From the NCBI GenBank assembly GCA_964343305.1, contig CAYFJO010000033.1, forward strand, positions 1-46,495: a DNA stretch of 46,495 bases, in the 5' to 3' direction. The position numbers and the translations under genes were made by a program. The notes below the pieces were generated by a model. The model worked only from the letters and a program-made list of their open reading frames with translations, searched no databases and had not been told where the DNA came from. Positions 17,990 to 25,712 of this stretch are shown here, one piece after another. The DNA comes from CAYFJO01 sp964343305 (GTDB lineage: Bacteria; Planctomycetota; Planctomycetia; Pirellulales; Pirellulaceae). Position 1 is the stretch's first letter, and each line of letters begins with the position of its first letter.

Positions 17990-19003
17990 TCACCCGGATC
18001 TCGCGCGAAAGGATTTCAGTCGAACGATGAGTTTTCGCAATCGCTGCTCGATGGTTTGGCGGTCGTCGAAGTGACGGCTTTCGAGGTAGATCCAACGAAG
18101 CCAGTTCATGCCCGACAGCAACATATTGCCGACATCGTAGGCGACGATGAGTTCTCGCTCTGACGGCGAAACGGGTCGGATGGCATGATACGCGTCGATG
18201 CCGCTCTGCCATTGTAACGGGTCATCGGCCACGAAACTTCCCAACAGCCTGGCGATGTCGCCGGAAACACAATCGATACGCATGGCTCCGAAGTCGACCA
18301 AACCGCTAACTTTGTCTCCTTCAAACAGCACGTGGTCGTGCCAGATGTCACGGATACAAATTTGAGGGATAATCACTAGCCCTGCCGCTCGATGCAAAAC
18401 GGTCATTGCATGAAATGCGCATCCTCGGACCAGTTCGATCAAGGTTCTCGCTAGTGTTTCTAATTCAGGCCAGCCGCCGCGTCGAACACGACTCGAAATC
18501 ACTTCCAACTCACCGCCAAACAAGCGCTGCAATTGTTCGCAACGTGTTTTGATCCCTGGGGCCTGGCATTCGCTGGACGATGGGCTGCAGAAGTGTCGCA
18601 CGCGAACGTGGAACTCCGCTAGAGTCTGCAAAGCCGATAGCAGACGTCGCTCGTTCGGGTTGGAATGGTAGTCAGCACGACCGGGCATCCAACGTGACAA
18701 CTCCCACAACGAACCGTCCAACTCCACGATCGTCGCACCGTGCCCCGTGACCAGCGGCACCGGCAGCACACTCAACCCCGAGTCGGCCACATGTTTCAAA
18801 ACGTCATGGATGAATTGAAGTCGCCGGCGATCCGGATGCTCTTTGGGCCAACGCCGTAAGCAAAGCGAGTCGGGTTGCGTCGAAATCATCCAGAATTGTG
18901 CACCGCTAAATCCACCTGCTGTCCCGCGCGATTCGATTTGGCACGCCGTCGGGGCAATCGAATAGCCGGATAGAACTTGGCGAACTAGCAACTCATCATC
19001 CAC
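17990..19003 (-). CDS. Phosphotransferase-fold protein (aminoglycoside phosphotransferase family)
   Basis: The 337-residue protein has the APH/choline-kinase-like fold. It shows an N-terminal nucleotide-loop region (SRGTAGGFSGAQFW), a hinge (LWELSRWMPG), a catalytic loop C-I-R-D-I-W-H-D-H-V-L-F and a metal motif GLVDFGAMR. In the usual family the catalytic loop reads H-G-D-x-x-x-x-N. Here Asp is kept, but the preceding His is Ile-Arg and the Asn position is His, so activity or metal binding may differ. The GTG at 19003 is preferred as start because GGAGAGAAGG lies five bases upstream; a TTG at 19102 would add 33 poorly structured residues. A drug-resistance role is unlikely. Its small-molecule substrate is unknown. 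Confidence 0.75.
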   Translation of the reverse strand: MDDELLVRQVLSGYSIAPTACQIESRGTAGGFSGAQFWMISTQPDSLCLRRWPKEHPDRRRLQFIHDVLKHVADSGLSVLPVPLVTGHGATIVELDGSLWELSRWMPGRADYHSNPNERRLLSALQTLAEFHVRVRHFCSPSSSECQAPGIKTRCEQLQRLFGGELEVISSRVRRGGWPELETLARTLIELVRGCAFHAMTVLHRAAGLVIIPQICIRDIWHDHVLFEGDKVSGLVDFGAMRIDCVSGDIARLLGSFVADDPLQWQSGIDAYHAIRPVSPSERELIVAYDVGNMLLSGMNWLRWIYLESRHFDDRQTIEQRLRKLIVRLKSFRARSG

Positions 19004-19253
19004 TTGAACCTTCTCTCCGCCAGAACAACTCGCAAAAACGGCACGATTCGCAATATCGGGTGTCGCCAGTAAACCAAGGCAAATTGGCGTCGCTTTGCCC
19101 AATTCGCAATTAGGGTAGTTTGGGGTATATTTACCTGTTGACGAATAACCACAGCGGATCGCGTGGCGATAATCTCATTCGATGTACGCCCACCTTTGAC
19201 ACTTTCGCACGGCGCGATCCGAATCCCACCCTTTTTATCAAAAAGTTGAGAAG

Positions 19254-21977
19254 ATGATGACAAAACCGCGATCCATCCTGGCGATTCTTTTGGCTAACTT
19301 CGTAGCTTTTTGTTCGATCGCAGCGGCGGACGATGAAAAGGAGAAAACAGAAAAGGACAAAAAGCCCTCCGATGCAGCCGCGGTCAGTGGTACGACAACC
19401 ACCTCGACTACCGCCGCCAAGCCCGCGACCACTACGACGACCACTGCGAAACACGTGGCGCTGCTGAAAGATTCCAAGGCCCAATCGGGATTGCTTCAGG
19501 TTTATCAAAAAGAGTCGAAGCTCTACGCCGAGCTGACCAGCACGAACTATACAAAGGAATATGTCGTTCTGATCTCGATTTCACGCGGCATCGGCCAAGG
19601 CATGTTGCTGGGCGGCATGAGCTGGGGATTCGGCGACGATTGGGTTTGGACGTTTCGCAAAATTGACAAACGCGTGCTGATCATTCGCAAGAACGTGCGA
19701 TTCAAAGCCAAGACGGGTAGCCGCGAGGCTTACGCATTGAAAAACGCCTACACGGACAGCGTGTTGTTCAGTCTGCCGATCCTGACCAAGGGCCCCAAAG
19801 GCGGCGACCTGATTGATCTTTCGTCAGTGTTCATGAGCGATCTGCCGCAGGTTTCGATGTCGCTGCCAGGATTCTCGTTCTCCAGTACCAAGTCGTTGTG
19901 GCACGATGTCAAGGGATTCAAGGACAACCTCGAATTGGAAGTTGCCGCGACTTACGCATCGAGCGGACGTTCGGACATCGAAACGGTTGCCGACACTCGC
20001 GGTGTGACGGTGCACGTTCATTATTCGATCAGTGCCCTGCCGAAAACAAACGGTTACCAACCTCGCATGGCCGACGACCGCGTGGGCTACTTCCTGACCG
20101 TCGTCAAAGACTACTCAAAACAAAACGACCGCGATCAATTCCTTCGATACATCAATCGCTGGCACCTCGTCAAGGACGATCCAACCGCCAAGCTGTCGCC
20201 TCCCAAAGAGCCGATCATCTTTTGGCTTGAGAAAACGATCCCGGCAAAATATCGTCCGGCGATTCAAGCCGGCATTCTTGAATGGAACAAAGCTTATGAA
20301 CAGGCGGGATTCGTCAACGCGATCGAAGTTCGCACGCAGCCGGTCGATGCCGATTGGCATCCGGAAGACATCAATTACAACACATTCCGGTGGATTACGT
20401 CGAGCGCCGGTTTCGCGATGGGTCCGTCTCGCGTCAATCCCTACACAGGCCAGATCCTCGACGCGGACATTATTTTTGACGCCGATTTTCTGACGTTTTG
20501 GAAAGAAGAGTTCGACACGTTCACGCCGGAAAGCAATCGTGCGATGTCTGGCGCAACAACGGCCTTCAACACCAATGCAAAAGATCCAAAATCGTTTTTG
20601 TTCCCCAAAGACATGCATCTCAATTGCCAATTGAGCAACGGCATGGCGATGCAATTTGCGTTCGGATCGACGGCGATTCGGGCGTTTGCCGCCGATCCCA
20701 AGGCTGTTGCCGAGCAGCGAGACAAGCTGATCATGCAGGGGCTCAAGGAAGTTGCGATGCACGAAGTCGGCCACACGCTGGGCCTGCGTCACAATTTTAA
20801 GGCAAGCACGTGGTTGAGCCTTGCCGATGTGAACGATCCAGAAAAAAACAAAGGCGCGATGGTTGCCTCCGTGATGGATTACAGTCCGTCGAACCTGTCG
20901 CCCAAAGGCAAGAAGCAAGGCGACTATTTTCCAACCACGGTCGGACCCTATGACATTTGGGCGATTCAATATGGATACACTCCCTTCTCCGGCGGCACGA
21001 CAGGCGAAGTTGCGTCGCTGAAAAAGATCGCGGCCCGCAGCGGTGAACCGGGGCTTGCTTACGCGACCGACGAAGACACTTCTTCGAGCGACCCCGATCC
21101 GTTCGTCAATCGTTTCGATCAAGGTAGCGATGCGATTGAATATGCCAAGGCGCGGGCCCAGTTTGTCAAAGATCTGATTCCCGGTTTGGTCGACCGAATG
21201 ACAGAAGACGGCGATGACTATGTCGAAGCGCGACGGGCGTTCAATATCATCTTGGCGCAACACGGCCAGGCGATGTACTTCGCATCACGATACGTCGGCG
21301 GCATGGACACCAGCCGCAGCCACAAGGGTGACAAAGGTGGCAAGGCTCCGGTCGAAGCGCTGGACGTCGGCAAACAGCGAGCGGCATTGAAGCTGATCGA
21401 GGACGATCTGCTCAGCGATAAGCCGTTTCAGTTCCCGCCCGAGTTGTATGGCTACCTCGGCCCAGCACGTTGGCGTCACTGGGGAACGTCGCCCACTCGC
21501 CGCAAAGATTTTCCGGTACACGACGTTATCGCGCAGTGGCAGAATCAAGTCCTCAGCCAAATGCTTTCGTCCACAACCTTGGAGCGAATTCACGACACCG
21601 AATTAAAGATCCCCGCAGATCAAGATGCAATGACCACGGCCGAACTCATTCAACGATTAACCAAGGCGATCTTCTCTGAAGTCGACACGATCAAAGGTGG
21701 AAACTTCACAACGCGCAAACCGGCCATCAGCAGTTTGCGGCGAAATCTGCAACGAGGGTATTTGAGTCGGATCTCCAGCTTGGCCATGGGGCAAACATCT
21801 GCTCCGGCCGATTGCCAAACGATCGCGTTCGCGGAACTTGGCCAGCTTGCAAATCGGATCAACAAACTGCTGAAAAGCAAAGTGAAACTGGATGCCTACA
21901 GCCAAGCCCACCTGGAAGAATCCGCCAGCCGAATCGCCAAAGTCCGCGATGCGAGCCTGTCGTTGTCTCGCCCGTAA
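19254..21977 (+). CDS. Secreted zinc metalloprotease (met-zincin, DUF5117/DUF5118 type)
   Basis: This is a large exported peptidase of 907 residues. A signal peptide (SILAILLANFVAFCSIAAA) is followed by a charged linker and a Thr/Ala-rich stretch (residues about 45-65). The zinc-binding motif H-E-V-G-H-T-L-G-L-R-H is at residues 503-513. VMDYSPSNLSP, about 35 residues later, is the Met-turn. Upstream, FWLEKTIPAKYRPAIQAGILEWNKAYEQAGF is the diagnostic segment of this family. Such proteins occur in planctomycetes and Bacteroidetes and are predicted to degrade extracellular protein. ATGs at 19254 and 19257 are both possible, with GAGAAG immediately upstream. It is transcribed divergently from the phosphotransferase gene. 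Confidence 0.88.
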   Translation: MMTKPRSILAILLANFVAFCSIAAADDEKEKTEKDKKPSDAAAVSGTTTTSTTAAKPATTTTTTAKHVALLKDSKAQSGLLQVYQKESKLYAELTSTNYTKEYVVLISISRGIGQGMLLGGMSWGFGDDWVWTFRKIDKRVLIIRKNVRFKAKTGSREAYALKNAYTDSVLFSLPILTKGPKGGDLIDLSSVFMSDLPQVSMSLPGFSFSSTKSLWHDVKGFKDNLELEVAATYASSGRSDIETVADTRGVTVHVHYSISALPKTNGYQPRMADDRVGYFLTVVKDYSKQNDRDQFLRYINRWHLVKDDPTAKLSPPKEPIIFWLEKTIPAKYRPAIQAGILEWNKAYEQAGFVNAIEVRTQPVDADWHPEDINYNTFRWITSSAGFAMGPSRVNPYTGQILDADIIFDADFLTFWKEEFDTFTPESNRAMSGATTAFNTNAKDPKSFLFPKDMHLNCQLSNGMAMQFAFGSTAIRAFAADPKAVAEQRDKLIMQGLKEVAMHEVGHTLGLRHNFKASTWLSLADVNDPEKNKGAMVASVMDYSPSNLSPKGKKQGDYFPTTVGPYDIWAIQYGYTPFSGGTTGEVASLKKIAARSGEPGLAYATDEDTSSSDPDPFVNRFDQGSDAIEYAKARAQFVKDLIPGLVDRMTEDGDDYVEARRAFNIILAQHGQAMYFASRYVGGMDTSRSHKGDKGGKAPVEALDVGKQRAALKLIEDDLLSDKPFQFPPELYGYLGPARWRHWGTSPTRRKDFPVHDVIAQWQNQVLSQMLSSTTLERIHDTELKIPADQDAMTTAELIQRLTKAIFSEVDTIKGGNFTTRKPAISSLRRNLQRGYLSRISSLAMGQTSAPADCQTIAFAELGQLANRINKLLKSKVKLDAYSQAHLEESASRIAKVRDASLSLSRP

Positions 21978-21990
21978 CGAGCGTGGTGCG

Positions 21991-22020
21991 ACTTCCGAAG
22001 TTTAAGAAAACTTCGGAAGT
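21991..22020. repeat. 30-bp nested palindrome, copy 1 (family A)
   Basis: ACTTCCGAAGTTT, loop AAGA, AAACTTCGGAAGT: perfect 13-bp arms. Each arm is itself a small palindrome (CTTC-C-GAAG). It lies 13 bases after the metalloprotease stop. A second short hairpin (ATCCCC-atca-GGGGAT, 22028-22043) follows. Possible roles are transcription termination or attenuation before glnB, but there is no T-run. Confidence 0.85.
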
Positions 22021-22090
22021 TGGCGTAATCCCCATCAGGGGATAAACTGTCAATGAAGCCAATCGCTTCACCATCCTTCGGAGCCATTGC

Positions 22091-22438
22091 GTGAAACTAA
22101 TTACTGCCATCATCCAACCCACCAAACTTCGGGCGGTGCGTGAAGCACTTCACAAGATCGACGTTGAACGGTTGACAGTGCTTGACGCCCAAGGTTTCGG
22201 TCGCCAGCGGGGCCAAACGGAGATGTATCGCGGCAACGAGTATGCCACTTATTTGCTTCGCAAAATCACACTCGAAATCGCCGTGAACGATGACTTTCTT
22301 GATCGAACGCTCGACACCATTATCAACGTCTCGCGGACTGGTCCCGAAGGGAACATCGGTGACGGAAAAATCTTCGTGCAACCAATCGAAGAAGTCATCC
22401 AAATCGGCGGCACGGAGCAAGGGCCCGCGGCCATTTAG
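22091..22438 (+). CDS. glnB: PII family nitrogen-regulatory protein
   Basis: This trimeric signalling protein reports 2-oxoglutarate, ATP/ADP and, in many bacteria, glutamine status. It has 115 residues. The T-loop GFGRQRGQTEMYRGNEY retains the tyrosine that is uridylylated in enterobacterial GlnB. The B-loop is TGPEGNIGDGKIFV, three residues longer than the common TGKIGDGKIFV form. It uses a GTG start with GGAG about ten bases upstream. No ammonium transporter or glutamine synthetase gene is adjacent. Its only same-strand follower is a pseudo-receiver protein 12 bases downstream, probably co-transcribed. Confidence 0.93.
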   Translation: MKLITAIIQPTKLRAVREALHKIDVERLTVLDAQGFGRQRGQTEMYRGNEYATYLLRKITLEIAVNDDFLDRTLDTIINVSRTGPEGNIGDGKIFVQPIEEVIQIGGTEQGPAAI

Positions 22439-22450
22439 TCCCGAACGGAA

Positions 22451-22807
22451 ATGACCATGTCGGCCATCTTTCTATCCAATGACATGATGTTCTCGTCGCA
22501 CATAATGAGCGCCGCTGACAATGTGGACGTGGCTCTCACGGTGACAATGTCGCCGGATGGCTTGATAAACGAGGTATTGGACGAACAAACACAGCTCGTG
22601 ATTCTTGACCTGCGCGTGGCCGGAATCGAACCGATCGAATTGGTCCAGAAGATTCGCGAAATATCAGCGAATGCCAAAGTCGTGGCGTTCGGGCCGCACA
22701 TTCACCAGCAACGGCTTGCCAGCGCGCGCGATGCGAACTGCGACGAGGTGTTGACGCAAGGTCAGTTCAATTCTCGGATGACTGATCTGCTGACAAAATA
22801 CTCGTAA
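22451..22807 (+). CDS. Stand-alone pseudo-receiver domain protein
   Basis: The 118-residue protein looks like a degenerate response-regulator receiver domain. The strand holding the phospho-acceptor is readable as LVILDLRV with Asp53. The acidic pair after strand 1 is reduced to SND. The switch Thr/Ser is replaced in VVAFGPH and the conserved Lys is absent (VLTQGQF). Phosphorylation is therefore doubtful, and a protein-interaction role is more likely. It begins 12 bases after the PII gene and ends six bases before the convergent membrane-protein stop. ATG 22457 is an alternative start. The assignment rests on pattern alone. Confidence 0.65.
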   Translation: MTMSAIFLSNDMMFSSHIMSAADNVDVALTVTMSPDGLINEVLDEQTQLVILDLRVAGIEPIELVQKIREISANAKVVAFGPHIHQQRLASARDANCDEVLTQGQFNSRMTDLLTKYS

Positions 22808-22813
22808 CCGTCG

Positions 22814-24307
22814 CTAAGAATCAGCTTCAAGCTTTTCGTTGTCATCTTCGTCATCACTGGATTCCGATTCATCGGAACTGCTTGCTTCGTCGTCAGCCTG
22901 TGAGTCTGACTCTGGCTCCGTATCGTCAGAAGGCTCTTCCGCGGAAGTCGACTCGTCCTCTTCCGCCCGGTCGGACGGGCTCGGTTCGTATTCGACCGTT
23001 GCTGGCGCGTCAGATTCCGCCGATGCTTCTTTCTCGTCACTCTCTTGTTCCGAGGGCTTCTCGTCTGCGAGATCGGGCACTCCGGCGGCATCCGGTTTCA
23101 CCGGCGGCAAGCCATATTGTTCTTCGTCGTCCTCAATCCAGACTTCGTCAAACTCCGTCTGGTCGACGTTCAGTCGCAGCATCAAATAGATCGCCGCAAA
23201 TCCACACCAGAAGTAGCTGTATGAAAATGCCGATGCGATGCCGTAAATGATCGCTTGGAAAAAATAGATCAACGATGGGCCAAACAAGGTCACGCGAACG
23301 ACTTCCTTGCCGTCACTATCGGTGGCCTTGTTATCACCATCAACGGCCAGCTTAATGTCTTCAATTCTGCGGACCCCATCTTCGACGCCTTCCACCCAGG
23401 AGGTGCCCCAAGAAGTGCTCCAATAACTGAGCCTGATTACGCTGTCCGCAAAGTATTGAACCAGTACCCAGCAAATAATTCCAAATCCAATGAGCACCGC
23501 GCCATAGAACAAGTAGTGCAACGGTCGTTGAAACGTATAGGCGTATGAGCGGCTAAGTCCGTCGAATGCGTCCGTGCCTTCCGCGCTCACGGTGGACCAC
23601 ATCAACGGCCAGCCAAATGCCAGGCCCAACAAAATGATGGCCATGACAAAGCTGGATAGCAGAACAAGCGGCCAAACAAGACTGGCAAGTAGGACTCCAA
23701 CATTCGCCATCATAAACAATCCAAGGATGGCGGCGGGCAAAGCAATGACGGCCACGGCCAAGAGCGGCAACAGTGGACCGGCTATGTAGGCAAGGTATTT
23801 CTTGCAAGCGTGCGAACTGGCTTCGCGAATCCCGATTCGTTCTTCGCGCCCCAGTTGCATGACAGCAATACGCGAGATCGCTGCGCCAAAAAAGCCCCAA
23901 ACCAAAATCGTCCAAAGTCCGCCGAACAGCATACATGCAAATCCAGACAAGTTGATCTCTGGATTGAAGAGTTGCCAAAACGGAGCGATAAAGTGCATTT
24001 GCCAAGTTTCGGGGAGATAGAAATGATTGGCTAACCCGCCAGGCGTTGGTGCGCAGGGACATGTCGCGTTATACGCGGCGATGCTTTCGACCTCGGACGG
24101 AATTGCGCTGGTCGCGGATTCCGTGGTCTCTGGATCGAGAAAGACCTTCGAACTGAGCCACCATCCGGCTGGCGTCAACAACGCGCCCATAAACGCAAGA
24201 ATCAAAATCCCAGGGCTGACCGCCAAGCCGAATGCGCGAAAGATGATGAGCCAAGGGCACAGATCGCGCCACGATACGGTTCGAACGACGTTGTCATTTT
24301 CGGTCAT
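22814..24307 (-). CDS. Integral membrane protein with acidic C-terminal tail
   Basis: I do not recognise a family for this 497-residue protein. Hydrophobic segments lie at about residues 26-50, 121-150, 171-200, 201-235, 254-280 and 331-368, so roughly six to eight membrane helices. The last 125 residues are a soluble tail dominated by Glu, Asp and Ser, likely disordered. A loop between the first two segments holds a C-P-C motif. It follows the dnaJ-grpE-fmdB-yacG genes on the same strand after a 96-base gap, so co-transcription is possible but uncertain. Planctomycetes often have such multi-pass proteins of unknown role near housekeeping genes. Confidence 0.7.
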   Translation of the reverse strand: MTENDNVVRTVSWRDLCPWLIIFRAFGLAVSPGILILAFMGALLTPAGWWLSSKVFLDPETTESATSAIPSEVESIAAYNATCPCAPTPGGLANHFYLPETWQMHFIAPFWQLFNPEINLSGFACMLFGGLWTILVWGFFGAAISRIAVMQLGREERIGIREASSHACKKYLAYIAGPLLPLLAVAVIALPAAILGLFMMANVGVLLASLVWPLVLLSSFVMAIILLGLAFGWPLMWSTVSAEGTDAFDGLSRSYAYTFQRPLHYLFYGAVLIGFGIICWVLVQYFADSVIRLSYWSTSWGTSWVEGVEDGVRRIEDIKLAVDGDNKATDSDGKEVVRVTLFGPSLIYFFQAIIYGIASAFSYSYFWCGFAAIYLMLRLNVDQTEFDEVWIEDDEEQYGLPPVKPDAAGVPDLADEKPSEQESDEKEASAESDAPATVEYEPSPSDRAEEDESTSAEEPSDDTEPESDSQADDEASSSDESESSDDEDDNEKLEADS

Positions 24308-24363
24308 GATGAAAGCTCTCCCGATGCGGTCGAATTCTTACGAAATGATTTGTTAAAAAAGCC

Positions 24364-24382
24364 GTGGCGACACTTCAGTCGC
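24364..24382. repeat. Short GTGGCGAC hairpin
   Basis: GCGAC-acttca-GTCGC, preceded by GTG, lies in the gap between the membrane-protein gene and yacG. It shares GTGGCGAC...GTCGC with the palindrome near 14083, suggesting a fourth small dispersed element. The stem is only five base pairs. Confidence 0.4.
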
Positions 24383-24403
24383 GTAGCCAGCAGTGACTAT
24401 GAA

Positions 24404-24604
24404 CTAAAGATTTTCCAACTCTTCGTCTTCTTTTTGTTCGACCTCGTGCCCCTCGCGGTCTTCTGGCTCAATAGGAATTCCAATTTCTTCGTCTAGCCAA
24501 CGCCCCAAGTCTATCTGTTTGCAGCGAACACTGCAAAAGGGCATCGTCGATGTTTGTTTCGGGGAAACCGGCGAGTCGCATGTGGGACAACGAAGTTGTG
24601 GCAT
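24404..24604 (-). CDS. yacG: DNA gyrase inhibitor/zinc-ribbon protein YacG
   Basis: This 66-residue zinc-binding protein of the YacG family binds and inhibits DNA gyrase in Escherichia coli. Zinc ligands are C-P-T-C near the N-terminus and C-S-V-R-C later. The family-typical PFCSVRCKQIDLGRWLDEEIGIP segment is nearly intact, followed by an acidic tail. The ATG at 24604 (MPQLRCP) gives the normal size; a longer frame from 24661 would add 19 residues not seen in the family. It is the last small gene of the dnaJ-grpE-fmdB group, 66 bases after the zinc-ribbon gene. Confidence 0.85.
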   Translation of the reverse strand: MPQLRCPTCDSPVSPKQTSTMPFCSVRCKQIDLGRWLDEEIGIPIEPEDREGHEVEQKEDEELENL

Positions 24605-24670
24605 GGGGGGTGGTGAATCTTGGCGCGGAACTGCGACGATGCAAATGCTCGGAGGTCTCAATCCTTACTT

Positions 24671-25018
24671 CTAATCTGATTTTGGCTTGGTTTCGCTTTT
24701 TGTGCCAGACTTTGGCTCGGAAGACTTGCTCGCGGTCGAAGAACTGTCGGAGGAGGACTTGTCCGAAGAGGGCTTATCGGAAGTGGACGATTCCGTGGGT
24801 TTTTTATCGGCCTCAGCCGCCTTTTTGTAGGAATCGCTGCGATAGTCTGTTTCGTAGAATCCTGATCCCTTGAACATGATGGCCGCACCCGTGCCAAACA
24901 GCCGTCGAAGCTTCTTCTTTTTGCACTCCGGACATTTCGTCAGCACGTCAGCGCTGATGTATTGAAACTCTTCAAACGTGTGGCCACAAGAGTCGCATTC
25001 GTAATCGTATGTCGGCAT
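24671..25018 (-). CDS. FmdB-type zinc-ribbon protein
   Basis: The 115-residue protein starts MPTYDYECDSCGHTFE and continues with KCPECKKKKLRRLFG, the CxxC...CxxC zinc ribbon of the FmdB/CxxC_CXXC_SSSS family. GTGAAIMFKGSGFYETDYR matches the conserved GSGFYxTDY end of the domain. The last 45 residues are a Lys/Ser/Asp-rich low-complexity tail. The function of the family is unsettled, with proposals of a regulatory role. It sits between grpE and yacG, 44 bases after grpE, consistent with one operon. Confidence 0.85.
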   Translation of the reverse strand: MPTYDYECDSCGHTFEEFQYISADVLTKCPECKKKKLRRLFGTGAAIMFKGSGFYETDYRSDSYKKAAEADKKPTESSTSDKPSSDKSSSDSSSTASKSSEPKSGTKSETKPKSD

Positions 25019-25062
25019 GATTCCAGGTCACCTTGATCGTTTGGCTGCATAGATCATCCATT

Positions 25063-25692
25063 CTAATCAGAATCGTCCTTGGAAGCTTCTGAATCCGATT
25101 CTTCCGCTGCCGTCGGAGCAATCGACACGAAGACTTGGGAAGGACGAATGACGCGATCGTGCAGCATATAGCCAACTCGCATCTCTCGCGCTACTGAGTT
25201 CGGCGGAAACTCGTCCGTCGGTTCCTGGCCAATTGCCTCGTGATGATTCGGATCAAACGGGGAACCGACCCCCTCGATTCGAACGCAATCGTGTTGTGAT
25301 AGCGCGGAAGTGAATTGGTCGACAACCATTTTGACGCCTTCCAACAGGCCCGCCGCGCCGTCAGACTTTTCAGCCGCGTCCAGAGCAAGCTGCATGTTGT
25401 CGACAACCGCCAACAGGTCCCGCATCAAAGGAAGCGACGCATAACGGCGTTCATCTTCCATATCGCGTCGCGTGCGTTTGCGAAAGTTTTCGAGTTCGGC
25501 CTGGGCACGCAACACCTGGTCGTTGGCTTGCTCCACCTGCGCGGTGAGCTGTTCCACCATTTGTTCCGGCGCCTTTTCGGCTTCCACATCCTCAGATGCC
25601 GGTGCGTCCACGGACTCGTCAGAATTGCTTGCCAGCGGTGTTTGTTCTTCCGCTGGCGTTTCTTGATTTTCAGATGTTTCGATGTCAGCCAT
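25063..25692 (-). CDS. grpE: Nucleotide exchange factor GrpE
   Basis: GrpE releases ADP from DnaK and completes the Hsp70 cycle with DnaJ. The 209-residue protein has an acidic, disordered N-terminus (about 45 residues), a long coiled-coil helix (EQMVEQLTAQVEQANDQVLRAQAELENFRKRT), and a C-terminal beta domain. Its signature appears as HHEAIGQEPTDEFPPNSVAREMRVGYMLHDRVIRPSQVFVS. It starts 20 bases after dnaJ and is surely in the same operon. The gene order dnaJ-grpE without dnaK differs from the common hrcA-grpE-dnaK-dnaJ arrangement. Confidence 0.95.
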   Translation of the reverse strand: MADIETSENQETPAEEQTPLASNSDESVDAPASEDVEAEKAPEQMVEQLTAQVEQANDQVLRAQAELENFRKRTRRDMEDERRYASLPLMRDLLAVVDNMQLALDAAEKSDGAAGLLEGVKMVVDQFTSALSQHDCVRIEGVGSPFDPNHHEAIGQEPTDEFPPNSVAREMRVGYMLHDRVIRPSQVFVSIAPTAAEESDSEASKDDSD

Positions 25693-25712
25693 CTTCCATT
25701 AACTCTCTGCAA

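Noticed and set aside
17990..19003. Aminoglycoside resistance gene
   Set aside because: Only the fold is shared. The catalytic loop is altered and there is no mobile or resistance context.
20115..21263. 382-codon open frame on the minus strand inside the metalloprotease gene
   Set aside because: The plus-strand gene has a signal peptide and a full zinc motif. The antisense frame has no motif and arises from codon bias.
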